Assembly: GCF_002073975.1 (NCBI RefSeq)
Contig: NZ_CP020384.1
Span: 682,001 to 746,000, forward strand
Direction: 5' to 3'
Source: Rhodovulum sp. MB263
Lineage (GTDB): Bacteria; Pseudomonadota; Alphaproteobacteria; Rhodobacterales; Rhodobacteraceae
Length of the DNA: 64,000 nt
The translations under genes were made by a program, and so were the position numbers. Position 1 is the stretch's first letter, and every line of letters starts with the position of its first letter. The notes beneath the pieces are model-generated. The model was not told the DNA's origin, searched no databases, and saw nothing but the letters and a program-made list of their open reading frames with translations. Positions 43,312-52,312 of this stretch are shown here, piece by piece.

Positions 43312-44418
43312 ATGAGCTCTTCGAGAAACACGATAGATGAAACCGACATATGGCTTGCGCTGAAAGCAATTCCGCAATCCCAGATTTCCACTTCGATTGG
43401 TGAAAGCGAGGTTATCGAAGAGTTTTGCCCCTTGGGTCGCCAGTTCGGCGCCGCCCTCCCAAAAAACGTGCCAGAACCGCTTGATGATCTTCTGTTCGAT
43501 GTGACTTCGAATGCGAGCCTACAAACTGATTCTCCTGAACAATGCTATGCCGTGCTTGATGCAGCCCGCTTGCCAGATTTGCCCGACATCTTAGCAGCTT
43601 CGGGCCTTTCACATCAGTGTCTATTTCAGGGAGAGGCAGTTCAGGAAATTGGTGATCGGGCTCCGTGGCTGGTAGCACTGACGGAGGATAATAGCATGAC
43701 GCGGCGGCTGTTCAGCTTATCGGATGCGCCATGGCATCTCTGGCGGTATAGGCCCGGAATATTCCTGCGTACAAAACTGGAGTTTTCGGCACTGCGACGT
43801 CATCTACGACGTTTCACACGACTGCGTGACACTGAAGGAAAGTGGTTTCATGTGCGTTTCTGGGAGCCCGGATTTCTTGAGGCGGGCGCATCAGTCGAAG
43901 CGGATGCGTTGTTCAGGTCGCTGATCGCGCCAATGTCTCTGCTCCTTTGGGCTGCAGATCATCGTTCTTTGCATTATCTGCAGCCGACCTCTGGAATGGA
44001 GGATCCCGGGCAACCGTTGCCTCAATTGAGCACGAGGCTGCTGCACCACCTTTCCATCATGCGCAGAGAACAAGCGTTTTTGCAAATTGCTGAGGCGCTG
44101 TGGCACGATAACCCCGTTCTGACAGCAGGCCCCGAAGCGGCAGCCATGGAATGGGCCGTGCGTCCAGGCTGGCGCACTTGGCGCAGCTACGCCATGGGCT
44201 GGTGCAATGAAGCAAGCAACCGCTACGGTCTGGTAACAGTGAAGTATGTCCATGCTTATTGCCTGTTTCGCCTGCACCTGCCGTGGGCTTTTGAAACGCC
44301 GGAACATAGCGCGCAGATAGAGGCGGTTCTGGCGGGCCCCGGCGATGAGAGCAAGCGAATGAAAGGGCTGGCTGACCGCCTGAAAGAAATGACCACAATC
44401 CGGGAGCATAACGCATGA
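43312..44418 (+). CDS. DUF4123 protein, type VI secretion effector adaptor
   Basis: A 368-residue protein. The DUF4123 domain spans about residues 78-200: CYAVLDAARLPDLPDIL, LSHQCLFQGEA, APWLVALTED and WFHVRFWEPGFL are the family marks. Such proteins (Tap/Tec chaperones) load effectors onto VgrG spikes. The next two genes overlap or follow closely and encode a candidate immunity protein and a lipase effector, giving a typical cargo module. No VgrG, Hcp or structural T6SS gene is in the window, so it must use an apparatus encoded elsewhere. Confidence 0.8.
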   Translation: MSSSRNTIDETDIWLALKAIPQSQISTSIGESEVIEEFCPLGRQFGAALPKNVPEPLDDLLFDVTSNASLQTDSPEQCYAVLDAARLPDLPDILAASGLSHQCLFQGEAVQEIGDRAPWLVALTEDNSMTRRLFSLSDAPWHLWRYRPGIFLRTKLEFSALRRHLRRFTRLRDTEGKWFHVRFWEPGFLEAGASVEADALFRSLIAPMSLLLWAADHRSLHYLQPTSGMEDPGQPLPQLSTRLLHHLSIMRREQAFLQIAEALWHDNPVLTAGPEAAAMEWAVRPGWRTWRSYAMGWCNEASNRYGLVTVKYVHAYCLFRLHLPWAFETPEHSAQIEAVLAGPGDESKRMKGLADRLKEMTTIREHNA

Positions 44419-45092
44419 CGCGAAATAGAGCCATTGCGTGGGGTGCGCGGGCAAGTGCAACAGCACTTCTGGCTGCGCTATTTCTTGTTGCGTGGAACAA
44501 GATTGGTGCATCTCAGCCCTACGATGTAGCGCTTGCGACAGAGGCCGCGAAAGGATGGCCGATCCTGCTTAACCTTAGCGGCAACGGCAAACCTCTTCCG
44601 CAACAAATTGTTCAGGGCGGCTCAGATGATCCAGTGCCAGGAGGGGGGCGTCAAATGCTCGTATCGTTTCCCGCAGCCGATGATTTGGTATTCGATATCC
44701 ACTGGCGTGAACTGCGCAGCGGGCGAAGCTATGAGGCGCAGGTGCGGCTGACAACCTCAGATCTTGCCAACCAACTTGCATTGATACATGACGGAATTAA
44801 CCTCCCTCTTGTTCTGCGTTTCGGCGCGCATGGTGCCGTTTCCATCTATACGCTTTCAGCGCAACGTTTGCATTTGAATGCGAGGCTTGCAAACAGCATG
44901 GCCCCCATCGCAGCAGAGGACTACCCGCGCATTGCTTCGGTCTGTGCGCAACGTACGCCGGCCCCGCCCGTTGCCCGCGATCCGGTTAACGAATTCGGTA
45001 GGAGCTTTGATGTCGTGTTTGACGTCAAGCGCTATCAGAAAGAAAGGGCACTGCCGCCCCCGACCAGTCCCTGCCCTGACCCCCAACACTGA
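44415..45092 (+). CDS. Membrane-anchored protein, DUF2931-like, candidate immunity protein
   Basis: A 225-residue protein with one N-terminal membrane or signal segment (about residues 10-28) and a periplasmic domain. The segment FPAADDLVFDIHWRELRSGR followed by SYEAQVRL resembles DUF2931 proteins, which are found beside Tle lipases. Its ATG overlaps the stop of the adaptor gene (ATGA). Location between adaptor and lipase and predicted periplasmic exposure fit an immunity protein against a phospholipase acting in the periplasm. The family call is tentative. Confidence 0.55.
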   Translation: MTRNRAIAWGARASATALLAALFLVAWNKIGASQPYDVALATEAAKGWPILLNLSGNGKPLPQQIVQGGSDDPVPGGGRQMLVSFPAADDLVFDIHWRELRSGRSYEAQVRLTTSDLANQLALIHDGINLPLVLRFGAHGAVSIYTLSAQRLHLNARLANSMAPIAAEDYPRIASVCAQRTPAPPVARDPVNEFGRSFDVVFDVKRYQKERALPPPTSPCPDPQH

Positions 45093-45134
45093 AATCATGA
45101 CGCGCGCAGATTAACCTTGGAAGGACGACAACCA

Positions 45135-46412
45135 ATGGCCGATGGATCTTGGGCAGACTCGATTTTCAACGCGACGGATGCGATCATGGCGGACGCGTCC
45201 CCGCAAGCTAACGCCCGAGTAGATGCGCTTTCTGCCAGTTGCCCTAACGTTGCGCTTAACGTCGGTATATTTTTTGATGGCACCTTCAACAATGCCGCCA
45301 ACGTAACTGCATTCAACATGAAGCAAACAGACGAAATGGGTGGAAGCTACAACAATTTTCACACCAATGTTTATCGTCTCTCTTTGCTGTATTTCGGGTA
45401 TGAAGACATGGTCCGGGCTCCGTGCGGCGGGCCTGATACAGTTTATCATTCGGCATATGTGGAGGGCATTGGGACCGAAGTTGGTGGCGCAGACAGTGCG
45501 TATACGGGCGCAACCGGGATGGGCGGTAGTGGGTTGGAGGAAAAACTCCAAAAGGGCACGGCAGTGCTGCGTAGCTTTATCAATAGATACGGTGGAATTG
45601 AGCATTTGCGCTCAGTTCAGGTCGATGTCTTCGGCTTCTCACGCGGAGCGGCTACGGCACGGGTTTTCTGCAATGCTGTCGCCGGAATGGGGCAACCGAA
45701 GATAAAAGTTCGGTTTCTGGGAATGTATGACACAGTCGGAAGCTTTGGAATTCCGGGCAATGCGAAAGAGATGGACCCAGTCACCGAAGTCGCCAGCGCC
45801 TATTGCAGTCTATATCGCCTTCTGACACCAACTTGTTGGCTCGTCCCTAGCGAAAGCATGATTGATTTGAATATTACAAAGGAGTCGGCTGAAGTTGTCT
45901 ATCATGTGGTTGCCGATGATGAGTTTCGTTTATTTTTCCCCTCGACCAGTGCGCTTCCCGGGCATGCGACCGAAGTGTTGATGCCCGGCTGTCACGGGGA
46001 CGTTGCCGGATGCACCCCCGGTGTCGGCGTGACCGAGAGGCATATTGATCCGCCACAATTTCTTCTGGATCGGGGCTTTTTTGAGAATGACAGTGTTCTC
46101 ACGATAAACCGCCACTTGTTTAACGAGGGCGATAAGGTGTATATACGTAATGTGGAGACGGGTCTGGCCGCGCCGTCATTTAATGGCATGATGCATCAGG
46201 CTATCCAGGCGGGTGTGCCGCTCCGAGAAAGATACATGGATGTAGTGCGCGATTTGACGGACTTGGATGGCGCGATGAGGTCAGGTAGCAGTCTTCCTGA
46301 GCCGCGCCGCAGACAAATTGCTGGGCGCTATGCACATAGCTCACATGGAGGGGTTGGATCAAATATGCTCGCGCCGAACGGCAGGAGAGAGTCCTACTCA
46401 AATAATCCATAA
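45135..46412 (+). CDS. Type VI secretion lipase effector, Tle1-like (DUF2235)
   Basis: A 425-residue alpha/beta-hydrolase of the DUF2235/Tle1 type. NVGIFFDGTFNNAANV near the N-terminus and VFGFSRGAATARVF carry the family signature; the nucleophile serine is in GFSRG. A later aspartate (MYDTVGSFG) and histidine (MPGCHGDVAGC) may complete the triad. Tle1 members are phospholipases A delivered into rival cells. The ATG at 45135 is chosen over the TTG at 45117, because GGAAGGA lies 9 bases before it. There is no N-terminal signal, as expected for a T6SS cargo. Confidence 0.82.
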   Translation: MADGSWADSIFNATDAIMADASPQANARVDALSASCPNVALNVGIFFDGTFNNAANVTAFNMKQTDEMGGSYNNFHTNVYRLSLLYFGYEDMVRAPCGGPDTVYHSAYVEGIGTEVGGADSAYTGATGMGGSGLEEKLQKGTAVLRSFINRYGGIEHLRSVQVDVFGFSRGAATARVFCNAVAGMGQPKIKVRFLGMYDTVGSFGIPGNAKEMDPVTEVASAYCSLYRLLTPTCWLVPSESMIDLNITKESAEVVYHVVADDEFRLFFPSTSALPGHATEVLMPGCHGDVAGCTPGVGVTERHIDPPQFLLDRGFFENDSVLTINRHLFNEGDKVYIRNVETGLAAPSFNGMMHQAIQAGVPLRERYMDVVRDLTDLDGAMRSGSSLPEPRRRQIAGRYAHSSHGGVGSNMLAPNGRRESYSNNP

Positions 46413-47025
46413 ATATTTCTCTTCACCGAAATTCAAAATTATTAAGCATTGTATAGATTTTTCAAACGGATGGGCGCGACCCACCACAGTCGATCCTTGG
46501 GTTGCGGTAAAATATAGCAGCCACAGACGAATGCAGGCAATATCGATGAACCCAAGATAACTGGCGGCAGGCCGTGGTAGAGTTACCAAGTTTCCTGTCT
46601 GGCTCCAGAACTCTTATGCTGCTTTGTCTGACCTACACCTTCGCATCTCAGGTCTTGGGATGCGTAGCTTTCGGCCTTCCATCCATGGCTAGGACGTCCT
46701 TCCTGCATGGGTACGTAGGGAAGATTGATTTGGCATATTGAAATTTCGAAAGTTGAATGCAATCATTGGCTGATTGCGGTAACTTCTTAGCTAGAATTCG
46801 CGCGGCTGACGCCTACCGGCTCCGGAATTCAGGCAGCCAGTGCAGCTTTTGAGGAAGCCTATGCGATACGTAGCGTCAACCTAGTAGGGCCTCTGTCCGC
46901 CCAGACTTCCTGGATTCAGCCGACGCGGCGTTGGGGCGCGGTGAAGGTCCGGTTCGGGGAAGCTCGGCCGATGCTTCGGAATGGTCGCGAAGGTCCGCTC
47001 CCCGCCCTTGCACCGCGTTTGAGCG
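46413..47025. other. Non-coding stretch, AT-rich on the left
   Basis: About 610 bases. No gene is seen. The right half (from 46920) is GC-rich, with open frames that do not look like proteins. Confidence 0.45.
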
Positions 47026-50000
47026 TTATCTCCGGCCGGGCTTGCCCAAAGGGCGCTGCCGCTTTCCGGCGTCTAGTTCGCCACTTGTTCGCTTGCCTAC
47101 TTGGCGTTCCTTCTTCGACTTTCCGGTGCAATCTGGGAAACGGACGCAGCCCAGGAAGGTCCCGTATCGTCCTTTGCGTTCCACGAGCCAGCCGTCGGTA
47201 CATTCCGGACATGGCTCCTGGACGGCTCCGCACTCCCCGCAAATCTTCTCACCTTTCGGTTCCTTTCGAACCGGAAGCCCGGTGCCGCAAGCTGGGCACG
47301 GGGGCATGCGGTTGCCGCAGTGTTTGATGTGCTCGCAGCGGTACCAGCCTGGCCCTTCACCGCCGGGCAGAAATAGCAGGCGCCCGCCACATTGCCCGCA
47401 GGTGTGAGTGCGCTCCTGAGCCTCGCGTGGGGTGGCTACGTCATAGGCGGGATCTTTCATTAGTTCGGTGACGAAAGTTGACGGGCGTGCCTCGGACGCC
47501 AAGATCGTGACCGTGCTCCGCGCTCGGGTCATGGCGACATACATCACGCGGCGCTCTTCAGCGTTGGCGAAAGGTTCCGCTTCGGGCGAGACAAGGGCGA
47601 GAAGGGGGTCGTCAACGATCATCGATGGAAAGCCCATGCGTGCGCTATCGGCGCCGAGCAGGATAACGTGGTCGGCCTCCAGACCCTTTGAGGCATGGAT
47701 GGTCTTGAAGGTGATCGTCAGGTCCGAATGCCGCCGCCGGAGGTTGTGCATGTCGGGCTCGACAAAGCGGTAACGGCCCAGCAAGAGCACCGTGGCCTTG
47801 CGACCGGGAGGAGCGGGCTCTGCCGCCAGAGCTTTCAGGGTTTCGTTCAGTACCTGGTCGCCGGACTCGCGCCGGGTCCATGCGATCCGGATCGCGGGAT
47901 GCTCTGCCTCGCCGGCAGGAACAACCGTCTTGGTGATCTGCGCCGGGTTGCAAAGCACGAAGCGCCGGGCGACCAGGGCGATCTTGTCGACCGATCGGAA
48001 CGTCCGTCCGAGGTCCACCGTGCGGTGGACACCTGAGTGCGCTGCGAAGACGCCGCCGAACTCGCGACCGAAGTTGCGCATGATGTGGATGTCGGATCCG
48101 GCAAACCGGTAGATGGACTGCCAGTCGTCGCCTACGGCAAATATCCTCGCCTCCGCATGCTGGTTCTTGAGCGCCTGGATCAGCCGCGCCCGGCCGGTCG
48201 AGATGTCCTGGAATTCGTCGACAAGGATATGGCGGAATGGGCTGTCGTAGCGCCCGCTTTCCACCAGCGCGGTCGCGCGATTCACCATGTCTTCGAAATC
48301 GATGCGCTCGCCCAGCCTGTCCTGATACTCGCGATACACCGCCCCGAATATCTTGAGAAAGGCCTCGCCGCGTTTGCCCATCTTCAGGGTCGCGGCCTTC
48401 GTCTCGCAATCATCCAGGTGATACCCACCATTCTTGAAGTGACGCAGGAAGGTCGCGATCAGTGAGGTGAAGCCGTCCACGACACCAAGGGACGTAACGC
48501 TGTCGTAGATTTCGAGGGCCGGGCGCGGGCGGAGCGTGACATGCGGCGCGACCTTCTCTGCCAGCGCCTCGAGCAGGCGGCCGTCCTCGTTCTCCCAGCT
48601 ATAGGTTTCGATCAGGATCGTCTCGTGTTCGGCATGGACCTGGCGCTTCCACGCCATGCTCTCCAAGTAGGCATCGCGGTCGATGAAGGGGGCGGTCGTC
48701 AGCTCCTCCGAACCGTCCTTCCGCGTCGTCTTGCGGACGCCGAAATGCTCAAGATAGACGCCGCTCTCAGTGAGCCGGAAGTCCGGCGTGTAGGCGCGCC
48801 TGCCGGTCCCGCCCAGTTTGTGCTCGTAGGTCGGCTCGTATTCGTAGGCGATGCCGTTCAGGTACAGCCAGTTGGCGATCATCAGCTCCTCGAAGCTGGC
48901 GACGGTGTCGCCCTTCAGGCTTCGCAGGTTCCGACTTTCAACCTCGGAATACCACTTGTGGGCGGAGTCGTAGTCCCATGCATTGGGGATGTCTTCGAAG
49001 AAGCCGGCGAACCAGCCCACCACGGTTCCGGCGATGTCGGCCATCCGGCTCACGATGTCGCGCAGGATGTCCTTGATCAATTGGAGGAAGGCCTTGTCGT
49101 CGGTCGCCGTCGGTGCGAGGGGCGGCTTTTCGCCCTCGACCGTGCCGATGATCTCGTAGGCCAGGGCGTGGAAGGTGCGCGCCATGATCGGCACGCCGCA
49201 CCGAGCCTCGATGCGCTCGGACATTTCGGTGGCGGCATCCTTGGCAAAGGCCAGGAGCAGAAGCTCATGCGGCTGCCTGATACCGGCCTTCACCAGATAG
49301 GCGGCCTTGGCGGTGATGACCGAGGTCTTGCCCGAGCCCGCGCCAGCGAGGACCAGCGTTGCATCCTCGTCGACCACGACGGACAGCCGCTGCTCCGGCG
49401 TCAGCGGCATGGACTCGACGGTATCGAAGAACTCTTTCCAGTCCGTCAGCTGCTGGTCGACGAAGGCCGCGATCGCCGCATCGCGGAGTTGCTCTGGATT
49501 ACGCGCGAGCTCCGTGATCGGAGCCAGCCGCGCCATCGTCTCCTCGCCCAGGGCTGCCGGGGTGAGCTTCTTCAGGACGCGGGCGTCGAGGTCGGCGGCC
49601 TGGCTTGCGGCCGGGGCTACCAGGCAGGCGGCGGGATATCTCGCCGGTGCCTTCAATCCCTCAATCGCCGTCATCAGAGACGCAATTGCGTCGTCTTCCT
49701 TGGAAAGCTGGGCAAGATTGTAGCCTGACCAGGCTGTCTCGACAGCTTGCGCGAATGCTCTGGCGGCGGCCTCCTGGACCCCGGGCAGCAGGACGCAGGG
49801 CTGGATGCCGAGATTTAGGGTGAGGCGGGCTGAGACACGACCACGCTGCACGACGGGAGCTGCTGTGATCTCCGAGAGGTGAATCCTGGCATTCGCGCCG
49901 CCGGACGTCGCAATCGTGTCGTCCTCGAGTGCCAGCGCTCGCGGGTGCTTGCGGAAGGGGTCAGACAGGAAGGCGGGCAGTGGGCGCGATACAAGTTTCA

Positions 50001-50034
50001 TCGAAATCCAGAGGTCGAGTTCCATCTCCGACAT
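47026..50034 (-). CDS. UvrD/Rep-family helicase with inserted nuclease-like segment and zinc ribbons
   Basis: A 1002-residue superfamily 1 helicase related to DNA helicase IV. Motifs: Walker A LAGAGSGKTS (about residues 231-240), Walker B LVDEFQDIS, GDDWQSIYRFAGSD, and motif VI VMYVAMTRARS. Between helicase motifs the segment YEYEPTYEHKL, then YTPDFRLTESGVYLEHFGV, looks like a PD-(D/E)xK-type nuclease insertion. The C-terminus (about 880-975) has three topoisomerase-type cysteine pairs (CGQCGG, CPACG...CGECG, CPECTDG). A lysine/arginine tail follows. The N-terminal ~220 residues are not recognised. It stands alone. A role in defence or repair is possible. Confidence 0.82.
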   Translation of the reverse strand: MSEMELDLWISMKLVSRPLPAFLSDPFRKHPRALALEDDTIATSGGANARIHLSEITAAPVVQRGRVSARLTLNLGIQPCVLLPGVQEAAARAFAQAVETAWSGYNLAQLSKEDDAIASLMTAIEGLKAPARYPAACLVAPAASQAADLDARVLKKLTPAALGEETMARLAPITELARNPEQLRDAAIAAFVDQQLTDWKEFFDTVESMPLTPEQRLSVVVDEDATLVLAGAGSGKTSVITAKAAYLVKAGIRQPHELLLLAFAKDAATEMSERIEARCGVPIMARTFHALAYEIIGTVEGEKPPLAPTATDDKAFLQLIKDILRDIVSRMADIAGTVVGWFAGFFEDIPNAWDYDSAHKWYSEVESRNLRSLKGDTVASFEELMIANWLYLNGIAYEYEPTYEHKLGGTGRRAYTPDFRLTESGVYLEHFGVRKTTRKDGSEELTTAPFIDRDAYLESMAWKRQVHAEHETILIETYSWENEDGRLLEALAEKVAPHVTLRPRPALEIYDSVTSLGVVDGFTSLIATFLRHFKNGGYHLDDCETKAATLKMGKRGEAFLKIFGAVYREYQDRLGERIDFEDMVNRATALVESGRYDSPFRHILVDEFQDISTGRARLIQALKNQHAEARIFAVGDDWQSIYRFAGSDIHIMRNFGREFGGVFAAHSGVHRTVDLGRTFRSVDKIALVARRFVLCNPAQITKTVVPAGEAEHPAIRIAWTRRESGDQVLNETLKALAAEPAPPGRKATVLLLGRYRFVEPDMHNLRRRHSDLTITFKTIHASKGLEADHVILLGADSARMGFPSMIVDDPLLALVSPEAEPFANAEERRVMYVAMTRARSTVTILASEARPSTFVTELMKDPAYDVATPREAQERTHTCGQCGGRLLFLPGGEGPGWYRCEHIKHCGNRMPPCPACGTGLPVRKEPKGEKICGECGAVQEPCPECTDGWLVERKGRYGTFLGCVRFPDCTGKSKKERQVGKRTSGELDAGKRQRPLGKPGRR

Positions 50035-50876
50035 ATCAGACGCTCCCTAGGTGGGAAGCCTTCGCGTCCAGGTGGCATTGACTGGTTCCGAGTACTTGTC
50101 GCCTGCAATGCTGTACGTCACTTCGGCGACATACCTTTGTTCTCAAGCGTGCAGTGTCCGGATGCAGTGGTAGCGCGCTACAGGGCGCGGGCCCCAAGGT
50201 CCCGGCCACCTTTCTCTATGCGGCCGGATGTCGAGGTTTGCGATTTGGCTGGTTTGTCCCCGCCAAGGGAACAAACTCGCCGATCTCCAAACCGCCTTAA
50301 CAGCGGCTCCCATCGACACGCCCCCAGCCGCCGAGGTCTGGGCAGCGGTGCAGAAGCGGCGACCGGTCCCCGCTGTGCAGCTCTGGGGCGAGCTGGTGGA
50401 AGCCTCGTTGCCTCAGGGGATGATCACTCCAAGACGCATCGCAACTTTCTTCTCGCGATGTCCTGCTCATCACCTTGCGAGAACATGGCCGCGCTCGTCC
50501 TGCAGGCCCCGGAAACGTGGCGCCGATGGCCCCCGAAGTGGTCATCTGAAGAAAATTTAGAGGATATTTTTTCGCATTTTCAGGGGGTTGACTCCAATTT
50601 AGCGAAAGCCTTGAAGGCCGGGCGCATTTTTCTGTTTTGGATTTTCAGCGGATTCGCGGACCTTCACCATGTGCAGGGTCGGCGGTCCATGAGGACCAGG
50701 CTCTGCGCAAAAGAAAACGCGCACCCTCGGGTGCGCGCCTGGAAGTTGGGGCAAAGATCGCCCGTGTATCACTTGCCACGCTAGAGGCCGAGAACGGTCC
50801 GGGCAAGCGCGGTCTGAGCTCCAGGATGAAAAGATGACTAGCCCGGAAACGCCTCGTTTCCGGGAACGGAGACGGC
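50035..50876. other. Non-coding stretch, no gene seen
   Basis: About 840 bases between the helicase and TnsA-like genes, which diverge from it. Open frames here do not read as proteins. It should hold both promoters and contains the hairpin at 50709-50738. Confidence 0.45.
50709..50738 (-). terminator. Intrinsic terminator-like hairpin (minus-strand reading)
   Basis: A 9-bp stem CGCGCACCC / GGGTGCGCG with a tight loop is followed, read on the minus strand, by TTTTCTTTT. No minus-strand gene was found upstream of it, so its transcript is unknown. It could be a small RNA terminator. Confidence 0.5.
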
Positions 50877-51419
50877 ATGTCGAATTACGAAGACTGGTTG
50901 CAGGACCAACCGGCACCCAAGAAGGAACAGCCAGCCCTGGTGGTGGCGCCGATCCACGGGGTTCTGCCCTATGCAGGTGACCGCAATCCGTTGACTCGAA
51001 GCGACACAGTCAAGCGTGTGTCGACAGCTCTCGCAACGCCGATGACGGGCGGCATCCGGCAGGTTTACCATTTCGATGGCGAGTCCGAATACGCCGTCGC
51101 CCTGGATGCCCTTCGCAGCCCCGAACTCTATGGACTGGAAGTGCAGCTTGCCCCTGTTTACTACTATTGCCGTCGCCAGAGGGGTGTGTACCCCCATCAT
51201 TTCGATTTGCGGCTGACCTTCAAGGATGGGTACCGGCGTGCGGTCTTCGTGCGCAACGCGACGAGCTTGGCGAAGCGCGAAACCCAAGACGAGATCGACG
51301 ACATCTTCGCCGCAGTGACCGAGGACTTCGCTGACGACGCCATGGTCGTCTGGCTATTGCTACGCTTTGAGGAGTGTTTCGGAAGCATCGGGACAAGACT
51401 CTCCGCCGGCCTTCACTGA
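50877..51419 (+). CDS. TnsA-like nuclease-fold protein (possibly inactive)
   Basis: A 180-residue protein. HFDGESEYAVALDALRSPEL, EVQLAPVYYYC and HHFDLRLTFKDGYRRAVFVR have the spacing of TnsA-type endonucleases (acidic residue, Q-P-like strand, D in the FDL strand, then the basic position). The expected lysine of the VEVK strand is replaced (VFVRN), so catalysis is doubtful. No TnsB or TnsC partner is nearby. The stop lies 8 bases before a small inverted-repeat element, so the C-terminus could be altered. The family call is tentative. Confidence 0.4.
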   Translation: MSNYEDWLQDQPAPKKEQPALVVAPIHGVLPYAGDRNPLTRSDTVKRVSTALATPMTGGIRQVYHFDGESEYAVALDALRSPELYGLEVQLAPVYYYCRRQRGVYPHHFDLRLTFKDGYRRAVFVRNATSLAKRETQDEIDDIFAAVTEDFADDAMVVWLLLRFEECFGSIGTRLSAGLH

Positions 51420-51426
51420 GTCTCCC

Positions 51427-51574
51427 AACAGGCCGCTGAAAAAGGTCTGACACGCGCAGCTCTCGCCTCGCTCGTCAGGTCCCGATGCGACGAGTTTTCA
51501 TCACCTCGACGAGAGAAGTAAATGAAGGGCCTTGGCGTCGAAATCGACTTCGCCGGAGTTTTTCAGCAGCCTGC
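51427..51574. mobile_element. Small inverted-repeat (MITE-like) element
   Basis: About 148 bases bounded by AACAGGCCGCTGAAAAA (51427-51443) and TTTTTCAGCAGCCTGCTAG (about 51556-51574), an imperfect terminal inverted repeat. It has no ORF. The right end matches the sequence at 21680-21704. It could be a non-autonomous derivative or a solo remnant of an IS with such ends. Confidence 0.55.
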
Positions 51575-51611
51575 TAGGGTGGGAGTGTACAGGGTAGGAA
51601 CGCGTTGCTGC

Positions 51612-52310
51612 CTAGGAATGCAAATGCAACTCACTGCGCCGCATCGCGGAGAACAGGTCAGGCTCAAGGTCTTCCATGACATCCGCATATAGGCTCTCCA
51701 TCGTTGCCAAGAACTCGCTTTGCCCGCCATAACTGGGGTGGCGAACCTTTGAGACATTCCCACACGAGACCGCTGAGGAAACAACCTTATAGGCATCGTT
51801 TCCAACGGCGATTATACGTTTTGGCCTCAAATACTCTACGATGTGAACAAGTATATCGGTCCCAGCCCTTCGCTCCTTTGCGTTATGGGCGCGATTAGTG
51901 AATGGCTTATTTTCTTCGAAAGGGTGGAGCGGGAAGACATTCCACAAAAAAATGGGCACCTGAACCTGAAGCAAGATATTCCAAATCACCGAGGCGGTCC
52001 GCTCTGCCACTGGCTCTCCATACGTTGGCCGTTCAGGCTCCAGACCCCAGCGACTCAAATGGCTCGAAAAATGGACATCATCTGTGAGAGCAAGTCCGGT
52101 TCTTCTGCCGCCACGATAGCCGAGATCACGTCCGACCCAGATAGCATCAAGATCGGCTACGGCTGCGCGTTCTAACATTGCGTGCAGATAAAACCGCCTG
52201 ATTTCAGGGGCTTCTTTGGAATCGTGATCGGGGCATCGCTCGAAGTAGGGGTTGAAGGTGTTCTCAAAATCTAGGTGTTCTAAGGCCTTAAGTATATCAT
52301 CCGCGCTCAC
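51612..52310 (-). CDS. Uracil-DNA glycosylase superfamily protein
   Basis: A 232-residue UDG-fold protein. IWVGRDLGYRGGRRTGLALT is the expected active-site loop region, FLWNVFPLHPFE follows the second strand, and VRHPSYGG carries the HPS motif. It may excise uracil or another damaged or modified base from DNA; some members of the superfamily act only in defence contexts. It starts 2 bases after the MazG-like gene and is the last of the four-gene minus-strand operon. The exact UDG family is unclear. Confidence 0.75.
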   Translation of the reverse strand: MSADDILKALEHLDFENTFNPYFERCPDHDSKEAPEIRRFYLHAMLERAAVADLDAIWVGRDLGYRGGRRTGLALTDDVHFSSHLSRWGLEPERPTYGEPVAERTASVIWNILLQVQVPIFLWNVFPLHPFEENKPFTNRAHNAKERRAGTDILVHIVEYLRPKRIIAVGNDAYKVVSSAVSCGNVSKVRHPSYGGQSEFLATMESLYADVMEDLEPDLFSAMRRSELHLHS

Positions 52311-52312
52311 AG

